A DNA stretch of 64,000 nt, taken from the NCBI GenBank assembly GCA_963844435.1, contig CAWJOG010000021.1, forward strand, positions 682,001 through 746,000, given 5' to 3'. A program made the position numbers and the translations under genes. The notes under the pieces are model-generated. The model saw only the letters and a list, made by a program, of their open reading frames with translations, made no database searches and was not told where the DNA came from. Shown one piece after another: positions 1 through 9,515 of this stretch. The stretch's first letter is position 1. Every line of letters begins with the position of its first letter. The DNA comes from JBDSLU01 sp963844435. Lineage in GTDB: Bacteria > Acidobacteriota > Vicinamibacteria > Vicinamibacterales > Vicinamibacteraceae.

Positions 1-866
1 AGCACAGCCTGCTCGCGGCACTGGCGACGCTGACCCGGCCCGGCGACACCGTGCTCACCGAAGCCGTCACCTACACCGGCGCGATCTCGGTCGCGAACCA
101 TCTGCACCTGCGCCTCGTGCCCGTGCCGGTCGATGCCGGCGGGCTCGACGTCGACGCCTTCGCCCGCGCCGCCCGGCGCACCGGGGCGCGCGTCGCCTAT
201 CTGATGCCGACGCTGCAGAACCCGACCGGCGTCACGCTCAGCGCCGGCCGCCGCAAGGCCCTGCTCCAGGCCGCGATGCGGCACGACGTCATGCTGATCG
301 AGGACGACGAGTACGGCGTCTTTTCCAGCACGCTGCCGCTCGCCGCCGACGCCCCGGATCGCTGCATCTATCTGACCGGCGTGTCGAAGGCGGTCGCCCC
401 CGGCCTCCGCGTCGGCCTGCTGCGCGCGCCCGCCGCGCTGGTGCCTCGGCTCGGCGCCGCGGTGTTCGCCTCGAGCGTGATGGCGCCGCCGTTCGGCACC
501 GAGCTGGTCGGCCGCTGGCTCGCCGACGGGCTTGCCGAGCGGGTCATCGCCTGGAAGCGCGGCGAGTTCCAGGCGCGCACCGCGCTGGCCCGCCAGATTC
601 TGGGCCTGCGCGAGCTGCCGCCGATCAGCCCGCATCTGTGGCTGCCGACCGGGCCGCTCGCCGGCGTCGAGTTCATGGAACAGGCTCGCCTGCGCGGGGT
701 GATCGTCAGCGCCGGCCAGAGCTTCGCGGTCGGCCAGGGGCCGCCGCCACCGTTCGTGCGGATCTGCCTCGGCCCGCCGTCGACCCGCGAGGCGCTGGCC
801 CAGGCGCTCGGCGTGATCCGCGACGTGCGCGCGCGTCCGCCGATGCCGCACGCGGCGACGGTCTGA
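1..866 (+). CDS. PLP-dependent aminotransferase domain (MocR/aminotransferase class I-II), 3' part
   Basis: This is the C-terminal part of a fold-type I PLP enzyme. The frame is open from base 3, so the gene starts before the window and about 287 residues are visible. It shows the NPTG segment (LQNPTGVTLS), an Asp-Asp-Glu-Tyr segment that would hold the cofactor ring, and the Schiff-base lysine in GVSKAVAPGLR (Lys codon 387-389). The style matches the C-terminal half of MocR/GntR-type regulators, in which an aminotransferase-like domain senses a ligand. Because the N-terminus is missing, a DNA-binding domain cannot be confirmed, and a plain aminotransferase is equally possible. The gene ends at TGA 864-866 and converges on the vapBC-like pair. 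Confidence 0.85.
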   Translation, partial: HSLLAALATLTRPGDTVLTEAVTYTGAISVANHLHLRLVPVPVDAGGLDVDAFARAARRTGARVAYLMPTLQNPTGVTLSAGRRKALLQAAMRHDVMLIEDDEYGVFSSTLPLAADAPDRCIYLTGVSKAVAPGLRVGLLRAPAALVPRLGAAVFASSVMAPPFGTELVGRWLADGLAERVIAWKRGEFQARTALARQILGLRELPPISPHLWLPTGPLAGVEFMEQARLRGVIVSAGQSFAVGQGPPPPFVRICLGPPSTREALAQALGVIRDVRARPPMPHAATV

Positions 867-896
867 GCGGACGGCTCAGGCTGCCGGCCGCGGACG

Positions 897-1313
897 TCAG
901 GGCGGAGCCACGGCCAGGCCGTGGCCGGCGGCCGCTGCCCGAAGGCGCAGGTCGTAGGTGACGAGTGTGGCCGCCTGGGCATCGATCGCCAGGGCAAGGT
1001 GCAGCGCATCGAGTGCCCGCAACGGTGCGGCGCGAGTCGCGAGCAGAAGGCGCTCGGCGCGACGATGGACCGCAGGCGTCATTTCGGCACGCCGACAGCC
1101 GGCAGCGAGGTGCTCGGCCGACCGTTGTACGGTCCGCGCCTGGGCGGGCGACAGCGCGCGCTCGCGGGTGCGCCGTCCGAGGGCTGACGCGAGCTCAGTC
1201 AGCGCCAGGTCGGAGATGACGACGTCTGGCGCGCCAGCGAGCGCGTCGTTCAACGCGTCGCTCTCCGGCTCGGACACAATCAGCTTCACCAGCGCGCTGG
1301 CGTCCAGGTAGAG
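897..1313 (-). CDS. VapC-like PIN-domain ribonuclease toxin
   Basis: This is a PIN-domain protein of about 138 residues, the usual VapC length. The N-terminal LYLDASALVKL segment supplies the first catalytic Asp, and the C-terminal half has LDALHLALA and a late TYD Asp. VapC toxins are Mg-dependent RNases that cleave tRNA or rRNA. In the visible frame, the stretch upstream of LYLDAS meets the antitoxin stop without an ATG or GTG. A GTG overlapping that stop as GTGA (about 1342) is one frame off, so a one-base indel near 1320 probably hides the real start. The first normal start codon in frame (1289) would remove the catalytic Asp. The antitoxin lies directly upstream on the same strand. Confidence 0.8.
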   Translation of the reverse strand, partial: LYLDASALVKLIVSEPESDALNDALAGAPDVVISDLALTELASALGRRTRERALSPAQARTVQRSAEHLAAGCRRAEMTPAVHRRAERLLLATRAAPLRALDALHLALAIDAQAATLVTYDLRLRAAAAGHGLAVAPP

Positions 1314-1337
1314 TGGCCCGGTCCACGGTTCGGGTAC

Positions 1338-1568
1338 TCACAGCCGATCGTCGCGGTCTTCGACGATCGCTTCCGAGAGCTTCGCTCGTCCCGCACGCAC
1401 CCGCCGGCGAACCGCTTTCAGGTCCGGGAATCCTTCGCTGGGCCTGACCGGCACGAGCATCGCCACTGGACGCCCGCGGTCCGAGATGACCACCTGGCGA
1501 CCCTTGCGCACGTCATCCAACAGGCTGGTGAGATTCTGCCGGGCTTCTCTGATTCCCGCGGTGCGCAT
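1338..1568 (-). CDS. Phd/YefM-family antitoxin
   Basis: This 76-residue antitoxin begins MRTAGIREARQNLTSLLDDV, the hallmark N-terminus of the Phd/YefM fold. RGRPVAMLVPV follows, and then a basic C-terminal tail that would wrap the toxin. The start at 1568 is chosen over an in-frame ATG at 1595 because the family consensus begins here and an 18-bp palindrome lies in between. Antitoxins of this family bind DNA and repress their own operon together with the toxin. The stop overlaps the probable toxin start as GTGA, which indicates translational coupling. The function is inferred from family and pairing. Confidence 0.85.
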   Translation of the reverse strand: MRTAGIREARQNLTSLLDDVRKGRQVVISDRGRPVAMLVPVRPSEGFPDLKAVRRRVRAGRAKLSEAIVEDRDDRL

Positions 1569-1576
1569 GTCCGCAG

Positions 1577-1594
1577 TGTGCCACATGTAGCACA
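1577..1594. promoter_or_regulatory. Imperfect palindrome upstream of the toxin-antitoxin operon (candidate autoregulatory operator)
   Basis: The plus-strand sequence TGTGCCACATGTAGCACA reads the same on both strands at 16 of 18 positions. It ends 8 bases upstream of the antitoxin ATG (1568, minus strand). Phd/YefM-type antitoxins typically repress from short palindromes in this place. The symmetry and location are seen in the sequence. The operator role is inference. Confidence 0.45.
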
Positions 1595-1625
1595 TCGCCG
1601 CAAATCGAGACGGCCGATGTCATTT

Positions 1626-2935
1626 TCAGGCGGGGAACGCTACACCGGCTGCGGCGTAGATGGGCCTGAGATCGCGGAAAAAGGCTGGGTAGGTCTTCGA
1701 TACGCACGCCGGATCCTCGATCGTGACGCCACCTGCGGCCGCGCCGAGAATCGCGAAGCTCATCGCGATGCGGTGATCGTCGTAGCAGTGCACCACCGCC
1801 GGCGTCACCGGCGGCGCGGTTCGATGGCCAGCCAGTCGGCGCCGTGCGTCACCTGCTGGCCGAGGCGCCGCAGCTCGATCACCGTCGCCGCGAGCCGGTC
1901 GGTCTCCTTGATGCGGATGTTGGCGACGTTGCGGATGCGCGTCGGCCCCGACGCCAGCGGCGCGATCGCGGCCAGCGTCATCACCGTGTCCGAGATGTGG
2001 TGCATGTCGACGTCGACGCCGCGCAGCGCGCCGAGCCGCTCGACGCGCGTGGACGTCTCGCCGCGTGTGACCTTCGCGCCGGCCTGCTCGAGGATTGTCG
2101 TGAACGCGTAGTCGCCCTGCTGCGCGTCGCGTCCGAGCCCCGGCACCACCACCGCGCCGCCGAGCGCCGCGGCCAGCGCGAACGGGTAGCTGGCGGACGA
2201 GGCGTCGGGCTCGATGGCGTAGTCGCGGCCGCGCAGCGTCCGCGCCCGGCGCGGACGTGGAAGCCCGCCGGCGTCTCCGCGACGTCGCCGCCGAAGTCGG
2301 CGATCATCCGGCGCGTGATGTCGACGTAAGGCCGGCTGACGAGCGAGCCCTCGATCTCGACGTCGAGATCGGCGTCGGCGAAGCCGGCCGCCATCAGCAG
2401 CGCCGAGAAGTACTGGCTCGATTGATCGCCGCGCATGCGGACGCGGCCGCCGCGCAGACGGCCGCCGCGGATCGTCAGCGGCGGGCAGCCCGTCGCGCAC
2501 GTCGACGTCGGCGCCCAGCGCGCGCAGCGCATCGACCAGCACCTGGATCGGCCGCTTCGCCATCGCGTCGTCGCCGACCAGCGTCACCTCGCCGTCGACG
2601 AGCGCGGCGACCGCCGCGAGGAAGCGCACCGTCGTGCCGCTGTTGCCGACGAACAGCGGCCCGTCGGGCGCATGCAGTCGCGCGCGTCCGCCGTGCACGA
2701 CGAGCGTGTCGCCCGGTGCGTCCGCGATGTCGATCCCCATGCGCGTCAGCGCCGCGCGCATGTGCCGCGTGTCGTCGCTCTCGAGCGCGCCGGTCAGCCG
2801 CGTCTCGCCGTCGGCGAGCGCCGCCAGCACCAGGGCGCGGTTGGTGATGCTCTTCGATCCGGGGACGGCCCAGGTCACGTCGACGGGGCCCGGCAGGCGA
2901 GGGATGACGAGCGGCGCGACGGGACCCACGCGCAA
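1626..2935 (-). CDS. aroA: 3-phosphoshikimate 1-carboxyvinyltransferase (EPSP synthase), split by frameshifts
   Basis: This enzyme transfers enolpyruvyl from PEP to shikimate-3-phosphate in the cytoplasmic shikimate pathway. All family landmarks are present in order: GSKSITNRALVLAAL near the N-terminus, GNSGTTVRFL, DDAMAKRPIQ, SSQYFSALLMAA, KETDRLAA and CYDDHRIAMSF near the C-terminus. The total length of about 430 residues is normal. They are read in three frames, with shifts near 2475, 2245 and 1805, which I attribute to sequencing indels because no motif is lost. The start is a TTG at 2935 (MRVGPVAPLV) or a GTG two codons in. No other shikimate gene is adjacent. Confidence 0.9.
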
Positions 2936-2938
2936 AGC

Positions 2939-3436
2939 TTATCGCAGCGGCGACGCCCCGCGGCCGCGCGGGCCGAGTGGCACACCACGTAGTGCCATTC
3001 ACCGTCGATCCGGCCCGACCCGACCTCGAACCGCGACTGGTCCACAAGACACGACACCAACCAGCCCGGAATCTGCCCCCCGAACGCAAACCGATCGAAG
3101 GCGTACGGAAACGGGGTGTCACCGGAATTCGGCGTGTGGAAGATAGAGGGCGTCCCCCGAAGAGTCGTGCTGTTTCACGCCGACGAAGACTTGCGCGCCT
3201 CGGCCACTCGCCATGGCTTGAAAATATGCGAGCAGGCGCTCGAATGCGACGAACAGCACCGGTGGGCGCGACGCGCTTTGCCGCTCCGTCGCGCTCCAGC
3301 CCTTGAAGTCCGGGTGCCAGTGCCACAACTCGCAGTTCGTTCCGATCGACGTCGACACGCACTTCCTCGGGCCAGCGCTCGAGGCGCTGGAAGTGAGCGC
3401 CGGCCGCCCCGAAGCTTTCGCGATTTCGGCGTGCAT
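2939..3436 (-). CDS. Hypothetical protein, frameshifted
   Basis: I do not recognise this protein family. Protein-like text runs through three frames: MHAEIAKASG, then LERWPEEVRVDVDRNELRV, then WHWHPDFKGWS with RPPVLFVAFERLLAYFQAMAS and GVKQHDSSGDALYLPH, then TPFPYAFDRFAFGGQIPGW and IDGEWHYVVCHSARA. Joined, these make about 165 residues rich in aromatic residues, suggesting a small soluble domain. The end is set at the TAA at 2941-2939, reached after one more shift, just upstream of aroA. No other gene fits the stretch. The exact frame order is uncertain. Confidence 0.45.
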
Positions 3437-3460
3437 GTCGCATTCGTCGCCTCGCGGGTC

Positions 3461-3850
3461 TCAACGCGTCGTCGTATGCACCTCGACGCCGGCCCCGAGC
3501 GCGACGCCAGCGGCGTAGCAGGCGAGGTCGCTCCACAGGAACCCGTAGCCGAGGACCAGCGCGCCGGGCCGCGTGTCCCGGATCGCGTCGATCCACGGCG
3601 CGTGATAGAGCTGGCTCACTTCAATCGCGCACGAACACGCGAGCGCGGTGACGGCGAGGCGCGCCGTCGACCAGCGCGGCGCAAGGATCCCCAGGCCGAC
3701 GAATACCATCGTCGCGTAGAGCGTATCGCCGGCGTAGGTCGCGACCACCGCCGGCAGCGATGGCCCGAACACGCGCGAGCCGAGGCCGGCCGCGATCACC
3801 AGCGCGAGCGCGACGCCGTAGGCGACGCGGGAGCGGGGCGGCCGCATCAA
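3461..3850 (-). CDS. DUF2809-family membrane protein
   Basis: This is a 129-residue integral membrane protein with about four hydrophobic segments. Examples are VAYGVALALVIAAGL near the N-terminus and FLWSDLACYAAGVALGAGV near the C-terminus. The segment SCAIEVSQLYHAPWIDAIR followed by LGYGFLWSDL is characteristic of the DUF2809 family, whose biochemical role is unknown. The ATG at 3850 overlaps the probable stop of the upstream amidotransferase-like gene as ATGA, so the two are likely co-transcribed and translationally coupled. Confidence 0.8.
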   Translation of the reverse strand: MMRPPRSRVAYGVALALVIAAGLGSRVFGPSLPAVVATYAGDTLYATMVFVGLGILAPRWSTARLAVTALACSCAIEVSQLYHAPWIDAIRDTRPGALVLGYGFLWSDLACYAAGVALGAGVEVHTTTR

Positions 3851-4584
3851 CGCAGGCGGGCCGCGGCGTGCGGGCTGCGCGCACGGCGTCCACGAAGGCG
3901 GTGATGAGCGGATGGCGCCGCCCGGCGAGGCCCGAGCGCTCCGGCTGGTACAACGTGGCGATGAAGAACGGGTGGCCGTCGAGCTCGACCGCCCGAACGT
4001 CGCCGGCGAGATCGCGGGCGGCCACGCGCAGCGGGCCGCTGGCGAGCCGCCCCGCGCAGGCGGGGTTCAACCCGTAGTTGCAGTGGTAGCCCTCGACTGC
4101 GTCGTCGCTGCCGTACGATCGCGAGCAGCCGCGATCCCGGCTCGAAGCGAATCGTCCCCGTCTGCTCGACGAGGGCGCAGGCCAGCGGCGCAATCACGGG
4201 ATCGGCGGCCGACGGATCGAGCTCGGCGTGCGCGGGTGCGGGCACGCCCCACACGGCGCCGGCGTATTCGAGCAGCGCGTGCTGGAAGCCGCCGCAGGTG
4301 CCGAGGAACGGGACGTTGTGCTCGCGGGCGACGCGGATGGCCTCGAGCGCCCCGTCGGTGTTGGCGTAGGGGCTGGCCGGCACGCACCAGATGCCGTCGA
4401 ACATCTCCAGGTGCGCCGTCGCGTCGCCGACGAGCGTGGAGGTGTGGACCCACGCCCAGTCGACCGGATGCCCCGACGCACCCGCGGCCAGGCCGAGGGC
4501 GAGCGGGATGGCCCGATGCGCGACCACGGCTGGATCGTGGTCGCCGATCAGCGCGATGCGCGCCGGCGGGCGCGACGTGTCCAT
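3847..4584 (-). CDS. CTP synthase C-terminal region-related protein (class I glutamine amidotransferase fold), frameshifted
   Basis: The protein resembles the glutaminase half of CTP synthase without the synthetase half. The nucleophile elbow GTCGGFQHALLEYA places Cys97, and YHCNYGLNP and ATLYQPERS follow in the C-terminal part. A typical amidotransferase triad ends in a His-Pro-Glu motif. Here the equivalent is Gln-Pro-Glu, so glutaminase activity is doubtful. That substitution and the YHCNYGLNP segment are typical of the 'CTP synthase C-terminal region-related' family. A frameshift near 4120 separates the two halves and another near 3870 hides the end. The start at 4584 (MDTSRPPARIALIGD) follows the 2H/GNAT gene by 8 bases. 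Confidence 0.8.
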   Translation of the reverse strand: MDTSRPPARIALIGDHDPAVVAHRAIPLALGLAAGASGHPVDWAWVHTSTLVGDATAHLEMFDGIWCVPASPYANTDGALEAIRVAREHNVPFLGTCGGFQHALLEYAGAVWGVPAPAHAELDPSAADPVIAPLACALVEQTGTIRFEPGSRLLAIVRQRRRSRGLPLQLRVEPRLRGAARQRPAARGRPRSRRRRSGGRARRPPVLHRHVVPAGALGPRRAAPSAHHRLRGRRARSPHAAARLR

Positions 4585-4592
4585 GCGATCGC

Positions 4593-5567
4593 CTACAGCG
4601 TCATCTCCATGTAGACGTCGGCGCTCGAGTAGGGCACGTGCGCGGGCAGCGGGCCGTAGATGAACCCGGATCGCTCGTAGAGGCGCAGCGCGGCGTCGAG
4701 CTTCCGCGACGACAGCAGCATCACCTTGCGGGCGCCGCGATCGCGGGCCCATGCCAGTGCCGCGGCGGTCAGCTGCCGGCCGATGCCGCGTCCACGCGCT
4801 TCGGGGGCGACCGCGAACTTGGCGAACTCGATCGTGTCCGAGTCCTGCACGATGGTCGCGCACACGCCGAGGACGACGCCTTTGTCCACCGCGACGAAGA
4901 TCTGGCCGCCGCCGGCGAGGATCGACTTCCGCGGCTGCTCGAGGTGGGCCCGGTCGGCCTCCTCGAACAGGCCGTGCTCGGTCAGCCAGGCCTTGTTCAG
5001 ACGGGCGAAGGCATCCTGGTACTGGTCCTCGAACGGCACGATCGCGATCGAAGTGCCGATGGCCCACTCCGCGATCGTCACGACGCGCGGGTCGCGTATC
5101 TCGATCAGCGAGATCGTGTCGATCCAGCCGGACATCGGGCGGGCGCCGATGGTCAGGCGCTCGGCCAGCGCCTCGCAGCGGGCCCAATCCGGATCGACGG
5201 CCAGGGTGACGTGCGGCACGTAGGGCGGCTCCGGCCAGAGATGCACCTTGAGCGGGCTGTCGTAGAGCCGCCGGTGCAGCGCCGCGATCCCCTCGGCGCC
5301 TTCCTCGGGCACGTAGAACACGCGGCCGCCGGCGCTGTCGGGTTCGCGGCGCGCCATGGCCCTGCGGATGACGAACGGGATCGGCCGGCTGGAGGCCGCG
5401 ACGGCGGCGCAGTGCGCGGCGACGTCCTCGGGCTTCAGGTCGACCGGAAACACCAGCGTGACGTGCGCGGCGATGCGTCGCGCCTGCGGATCGAGCGCGG
5501 TGCGGATGGCTTCGATGGCGCGCGTGTCGGCGACATCGAGTCGAGGATAGGCGACGACGGCGATCAT
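4593..5567 (-). CDS. Fusion of a 2H phosphoesterase (2'-5' RNA ligase-like) domain and a GNAT acetyltransferase domain
   Basis: This is a 324-residue two-domain protein in one uninterrupted frame. Residues 1 to about 170 carry the two H-x-T-x motifs of the 2H phosphoesterase superfamily, HVTL at 35-38 and HVTL at 119-122, spaced as in 2'-5' RNA ligase/LigT-like proteins. From about residue 176 a GNAT fold begins, with IEFAKFAVAPEARGRGIG as the strand and acetyl-CoA pyrophosphate loop (R-G-R-G-I-G), then ALRLYERSGF near the end. The first domain should act on cyclic or 2'-5' phosphodiesters, and the second should acetylate an unknown amine. The joint substrate is not known. Confidence 0.85.
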   Translation of the reverse strand: MIAVVAYPRLDVADTRAIEAIRTALDPQARRIAAHVTLVFPVDLKPEDVAAHCAAVAASSRPIPFVIRRAMARREPDSAGGRVFYVPEEGAEGIAALHRRLYDSPLKVHLWPEPPYVPHVTLAVDPDWARCEALAERLTIGARPMSGWIDTISLIEIRDPRVVTIAEWAIGTSIAIVPFEDQYQDAFARLNKAWLTEHGLFEEADRAHLEQPRKSILAGGGQIFVAVDKGVVLGVCATIVQDSDTIEFAKFAVAPEARGRGIGRQLTAAALAWARDRGARKVMLLSSRKLDAALRLYERSGFIYGPLPAHVPYSSADVYMEMTL

Positions 5568-5652
5568 GCGGGGCCTGCGCTCCTGGTTCGGGGCTCGAAC
5601 ATGGGAGCGACAGTGTACAGGGAACCTGCCCTGAAGGGGCGTTCGGCCCGCG

Positions 5653-6244
5653 TCAGCGGCGCGCGTCCGGATCGCCGCCGATACGGCTGACCTCGAGCCC
5701 CTTGCCGACCGGCAGCGTCATCGACTGGATCCCGGGCACGGCGCGGACGTGGCGGACGTAGTCCCGCAGGTCGTGCGACAGGATGTTGTCGGCGACGACG
5801 ACGGCGCCCGGCGCCAGCCGCAGGCGATCGAAGAAGCGGATGTAGTCGTCCTTCTCGCAGTCGATCAGGACGAACTGCAGATCGGCGTAGCGATCGAGGA
5901 CGTCGCCGGCATCGGCCAGCACGTAGTCGACGCGATCGGCGAGGCCGAGATCGGCCAGCGTGCGCCGCGACTCCGCCTGCCGCGCCGGCTCGATCTCGAT
6001 CGAGACCAGGCGGCCGTTGGTCCGGCGCGCTGCCGCGGCCAGCGCGATCGTCGAGATGCCGCTCGAGCCGCCGATCTCGAGGATCGACGGTGGCGCCGCA
6101 GCCCGCGGCGAGCGCGCAGATGAACTCGGCCGAATCGGGCTCGAGGTTTCGGCAGCGCTGCGCCTGCGGCACATCGCGCGCATCCTGGCTGATCTTGACG
6201 GTCCACAGTCCGTCGATGGCGGCGCGTTCACGATCGTGCAGCAT
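5653..6244 (-). CDS. SAM-dependent O-methyltransferase (catechol/caffeoyl-CoA type), one frameshift
   Basis: This is a class I methyltransferase of about 197 residues. The N-terminus, MLHDRERAAIDGLW through DSAEFICALAAGCG, is in one frame. The rest, from ILEIGGSSGISTIALA (SAM motif I), is in another, with the shift near 6105. VLADAGDVLDRYADLQFVLI and DCEKDDYIRFFDRL supply the acidic metal-site region, and APGAVVVADNILSHDLRDYV gives the post-motif strand typical of family 3 O-methyltransferases. The natural acceptor is unknown. It lies 6 bases from a VOC protein on the same strand. Confidence 0.82.
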
Positions 6245-6250
6245 GGCTGG

Positions 6251-6630
6251 TCACGCGCTCAGGGGATGGCCGATTTCCCAGTGATGGCCGTACGGATCGA
6301 CGACGCGGCCGACGCGCCAGCCGTAGTCCTCGGTGACCGGCGTCACCACGGTGGCGCCGGCCGCCACCGCGCGGGCGAACGCGGCGTCGGGATCGGCGAC
6401 GGTCAGGATCATGCGGACGGTGCCGCCCTTCAGCGTCTCGGGGCTGAAGTTGCCGTGCTCCGGCGACTCGTCGCTGATCCAGAACGGCGCGCCGTCGACG
6501 GAGAGCTGGGCGACGACGGCCCGTCCGGCGACTCGATCACGTGCAGTTCCTCGGCGGCGAACGCCGCCTTGTAGAAGGCGAGGGCTTCCGAGCCGCGGCG
6601 CACGGAGAGGAAAGGAGCAATCGAGGTCAT
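6251..6630 (-). CDS. VOC-family protein (PhnB/glyoxalase-like), one frameshift
   Basis: This is a small vicinal-oxygen-chelate domain protein of about 125 residues. MTSIAPFLSVRRGSEALAFY gives the first beta-alpha module. After a shift near 6530, GAPFWISDESPEHGNFSPE and VTEDYGWRVGRVVDPYGHHW give the second module. The G-R-V-x-D-P-x-G-x-x-W ending is the usual closing motif of PhnB-like VOC proteins, many of which have lost the metal site. The ATG overlaps the stop of the GNAT gene upstream by four bases. The substrate cannot be predicted. Confidence 0.8.
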
Positions 6631-7130
6631 GCAGGCCTGCGTCTGAAGGGTGTCGCGTGGCGGGGTGCCGCCTTGCGGAGGAACACCAACGATACCTCGG
6701 GCGACAGCACCTTGGTGCGGACGTGGCGGTAGCCGTGCCGCTCGTAGAGCCGGAGGTTCTCGACGCTGCGGTTGCCGGTGAAGAGCTCGAACGCCTTGAT
6801 GCCCGGGAACCGCCGCTCGATCGCCACCAGCAGCGCCGAGCCGATGCCGCGCCGCTGCAGCGCCGGGTCGACGCTGAGCCGGCACACCTCACACACGCCG
6901 TCGGTCACCACGCCGCGCACGGATCCCGCGAGCCGGCCGTCGACGATCGCCTTCAGGACGACGTGTTGCGCGATCTGCCGGCGCACCGAGTCGATCGTCT
7001 CGACGAGCGGCGGGATCGTCCAGTCATCGTAGCGCCGCGCCTCGGACGCGTAGGCGAGCTTCTGCAGCGCGAGGATCGCTTCGGCGTCGGCGGGTGAGGC
7101 ATCGACGATCTCGCAGGGGGACCGCGTCAT
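6627..7130 (-). CDS. GNAT-family N-acetyltransferase
   Basis: This is a 167-residue GNAT protein. The acetyl-CoA site is visible in VCEVCRLSVDPALQRRGIGSALL (R-R-G-I-G-S), and NRSVENLRLYERHGYRHV gives the C-terminal strand. Proteins of this shape acetylate amino groups of small molecules or protein N-termini. The substrate is unknown. The stop overlaps the VOC start (ATGA), so the pair is translationally coupled. The start follows a small ORF by 3 bases. Confidence 0.85.
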   Translation of the reverse strand: MTRSPCEIVDASPADAEAILALQKLAYASEARRYDDWTIPPLVETIDSVRRQIAQHVVLKAIVDGRLAGSVRGVVTDGVCEVCRLSVDPALQRRGIGSALLVAIERRFPGIKAFELFTGNRSVENLRLYERHGYRHVRTKVLSPEVSLVFLRKAAPRHATPFRRRPA

Positions 7131-7133
7131 CGC

Positions 7134-7271
7134 CTACAGCTCCCGAACGTAGTCGTCCACTTCGCGGAAGCCGGCGGCGCGAAGGGCGTCCGCGGCGCGG
7201 GCCGGCGGTACGGCGAAGGTCTTCTGGTGCTCCCCGGCGCGCGCACGCATGTGCTTCAACGCGCCCGGCAT
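7134..7271 (-). CDS. Small hypothetical protein (45 residues)
   Basis: A short frame begins ATG at 7271 (MPGALKHMRARAGEHQKTF) and ends VDDYVREL. It fills the 155-base space between cystathionine beta-synthase and the GNAT gene, and ends 3 bases before the latter. It is mildly basic at the N-terminus and acidic at the C-terminus, with no membrane segment. I do not recognise the family. The tight spacing favours a real gene, but the length is close to chance. Confidence 0.4.
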   Translation of the reverse strand: MPGALKHMRARAGEHQKTFAVPPARAADALRAAGFREVDDYVREL

Positions 7272-7285
7272 GGCACCGCGCGAGA

Positions 7286-8640
<1,355 letters not shown>

Positions 8641-8727
8641 GCCGCCATTGTCGGGGACGGCGCCGCATCGGCAAGCGCGGCCCATGACCGGCCTCCGACC
8701 GGCAAGTGACCGGCGCGGGACAGCCGA

Positions 8728-9417
8728 TCAACGCGGTTTGCGGACCAGGGCGTAGATGCTGTTGGCGAGCACGTGGGCGTCGGGCCGGCGGTTCAGCCAG
8801 ATGTCGAGATAGCGGAACGGCCAGAGCAGCCAGCCAGCGGCGGCGTAGGCCGGCTTGCGCAGCGGGCGGGGCGCGCAGAGCTTCACGTATTCGAGCACGA
8901 AGGTGAGGAGCGTCGCGGTCGGTCCGGTGCGGACGCCCGCCTCGAGGACCTCGAAGCGGCCGAGGAAGCGGCGCAGGCCGTCGACCGTCCAGCGCTGGTA
9001 GTCGGCGGGATACTCGTGGAACGGATGGTTGAACGGCACGACGACGTGCAGGTGGCCGCCCGGCGCGAGCACGCGCTCCATCTGCTCGATGGCCGGCCGC
9101 GGCGCGGCGACGTGCTCCAGCACGGCGTCGCACTCGATGGCGGCAAAGGCGTCGGCCCGGAACGGCAGCGCCTCGACGCTGCACCGGACGGTGACGCCGG
9201 GGTGGCGGGCCAGGTCGATCACGATCCAGCCGGGGTGATGGCCGGCCCCGGCGCCGCCGACGAGGAGCCGGCGCCCGGCGATCGTCGCCGGCAGCATCGC
9301 CTCCGCCGGGTTCGAGATCAGCGGCAGTGGCGGCTTGAAGGCGCGGTACCACCAGCGGGTGCGGCGGTCGTAGCGCCCGATCATGTCGTCGATGCCGGGG
9401 GTGCTCACCGGCGTCAT
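8728..9417 (-). CDS. Class I SAM-dependent methyltransferase
   Basis: This methyltransferase of about 229 residues has one intact frame. AGRRLLVGGAGAGHHPGW corresponds to motif I and VIDLARHPG to the acidic strand. FAAIECDAVLEHVAAP and RVLAPGGHLHVVVPFNHPFH follow, as in UbiE/Methyltransf_11 proteins. The C-terminus has a hydrophobic stretch (AAAGWLLWPFRYLDIW) that may dock on a membrane. The ATG at 9417 is the most upstream start consistent with the family. The dioxygenase-like gene starts 98 bases away in the opposite direction, so the gap holds divergent promoters. The substrate is unknown. Confidence 0.8.
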   Translation of the reverse strand: MTPVSTPGIDDMIGRYDRRTRWWYRAFKPPLPLISNPAEAMLPATIAGRRLLVGGAGAGHHPGWIVIDLARHPGVTVRCSVEALPFRADAFAAIECDAVLEHVAAPRPAIEQMERVLAPGGHLHVVVPFNHPFHEYPADYQRWTVDGLRRFLGRFEVLEAGVRTGPTATLLTFVLEYVKLCAPRPLRKPAYAAAGWLLWPFRYLDIWLNRRPDAHVLANSIYALVRKPR

Positions 9418-9515
9418 TGTTCGGGACGGCCGGCACAACGGCAAGCGCGACCGTGCGGCAGCGGGTGGAAAGGGCATCGCCGGAACGCAGCGATCGACGG
9501 ACTGCTGAGCGAGCG

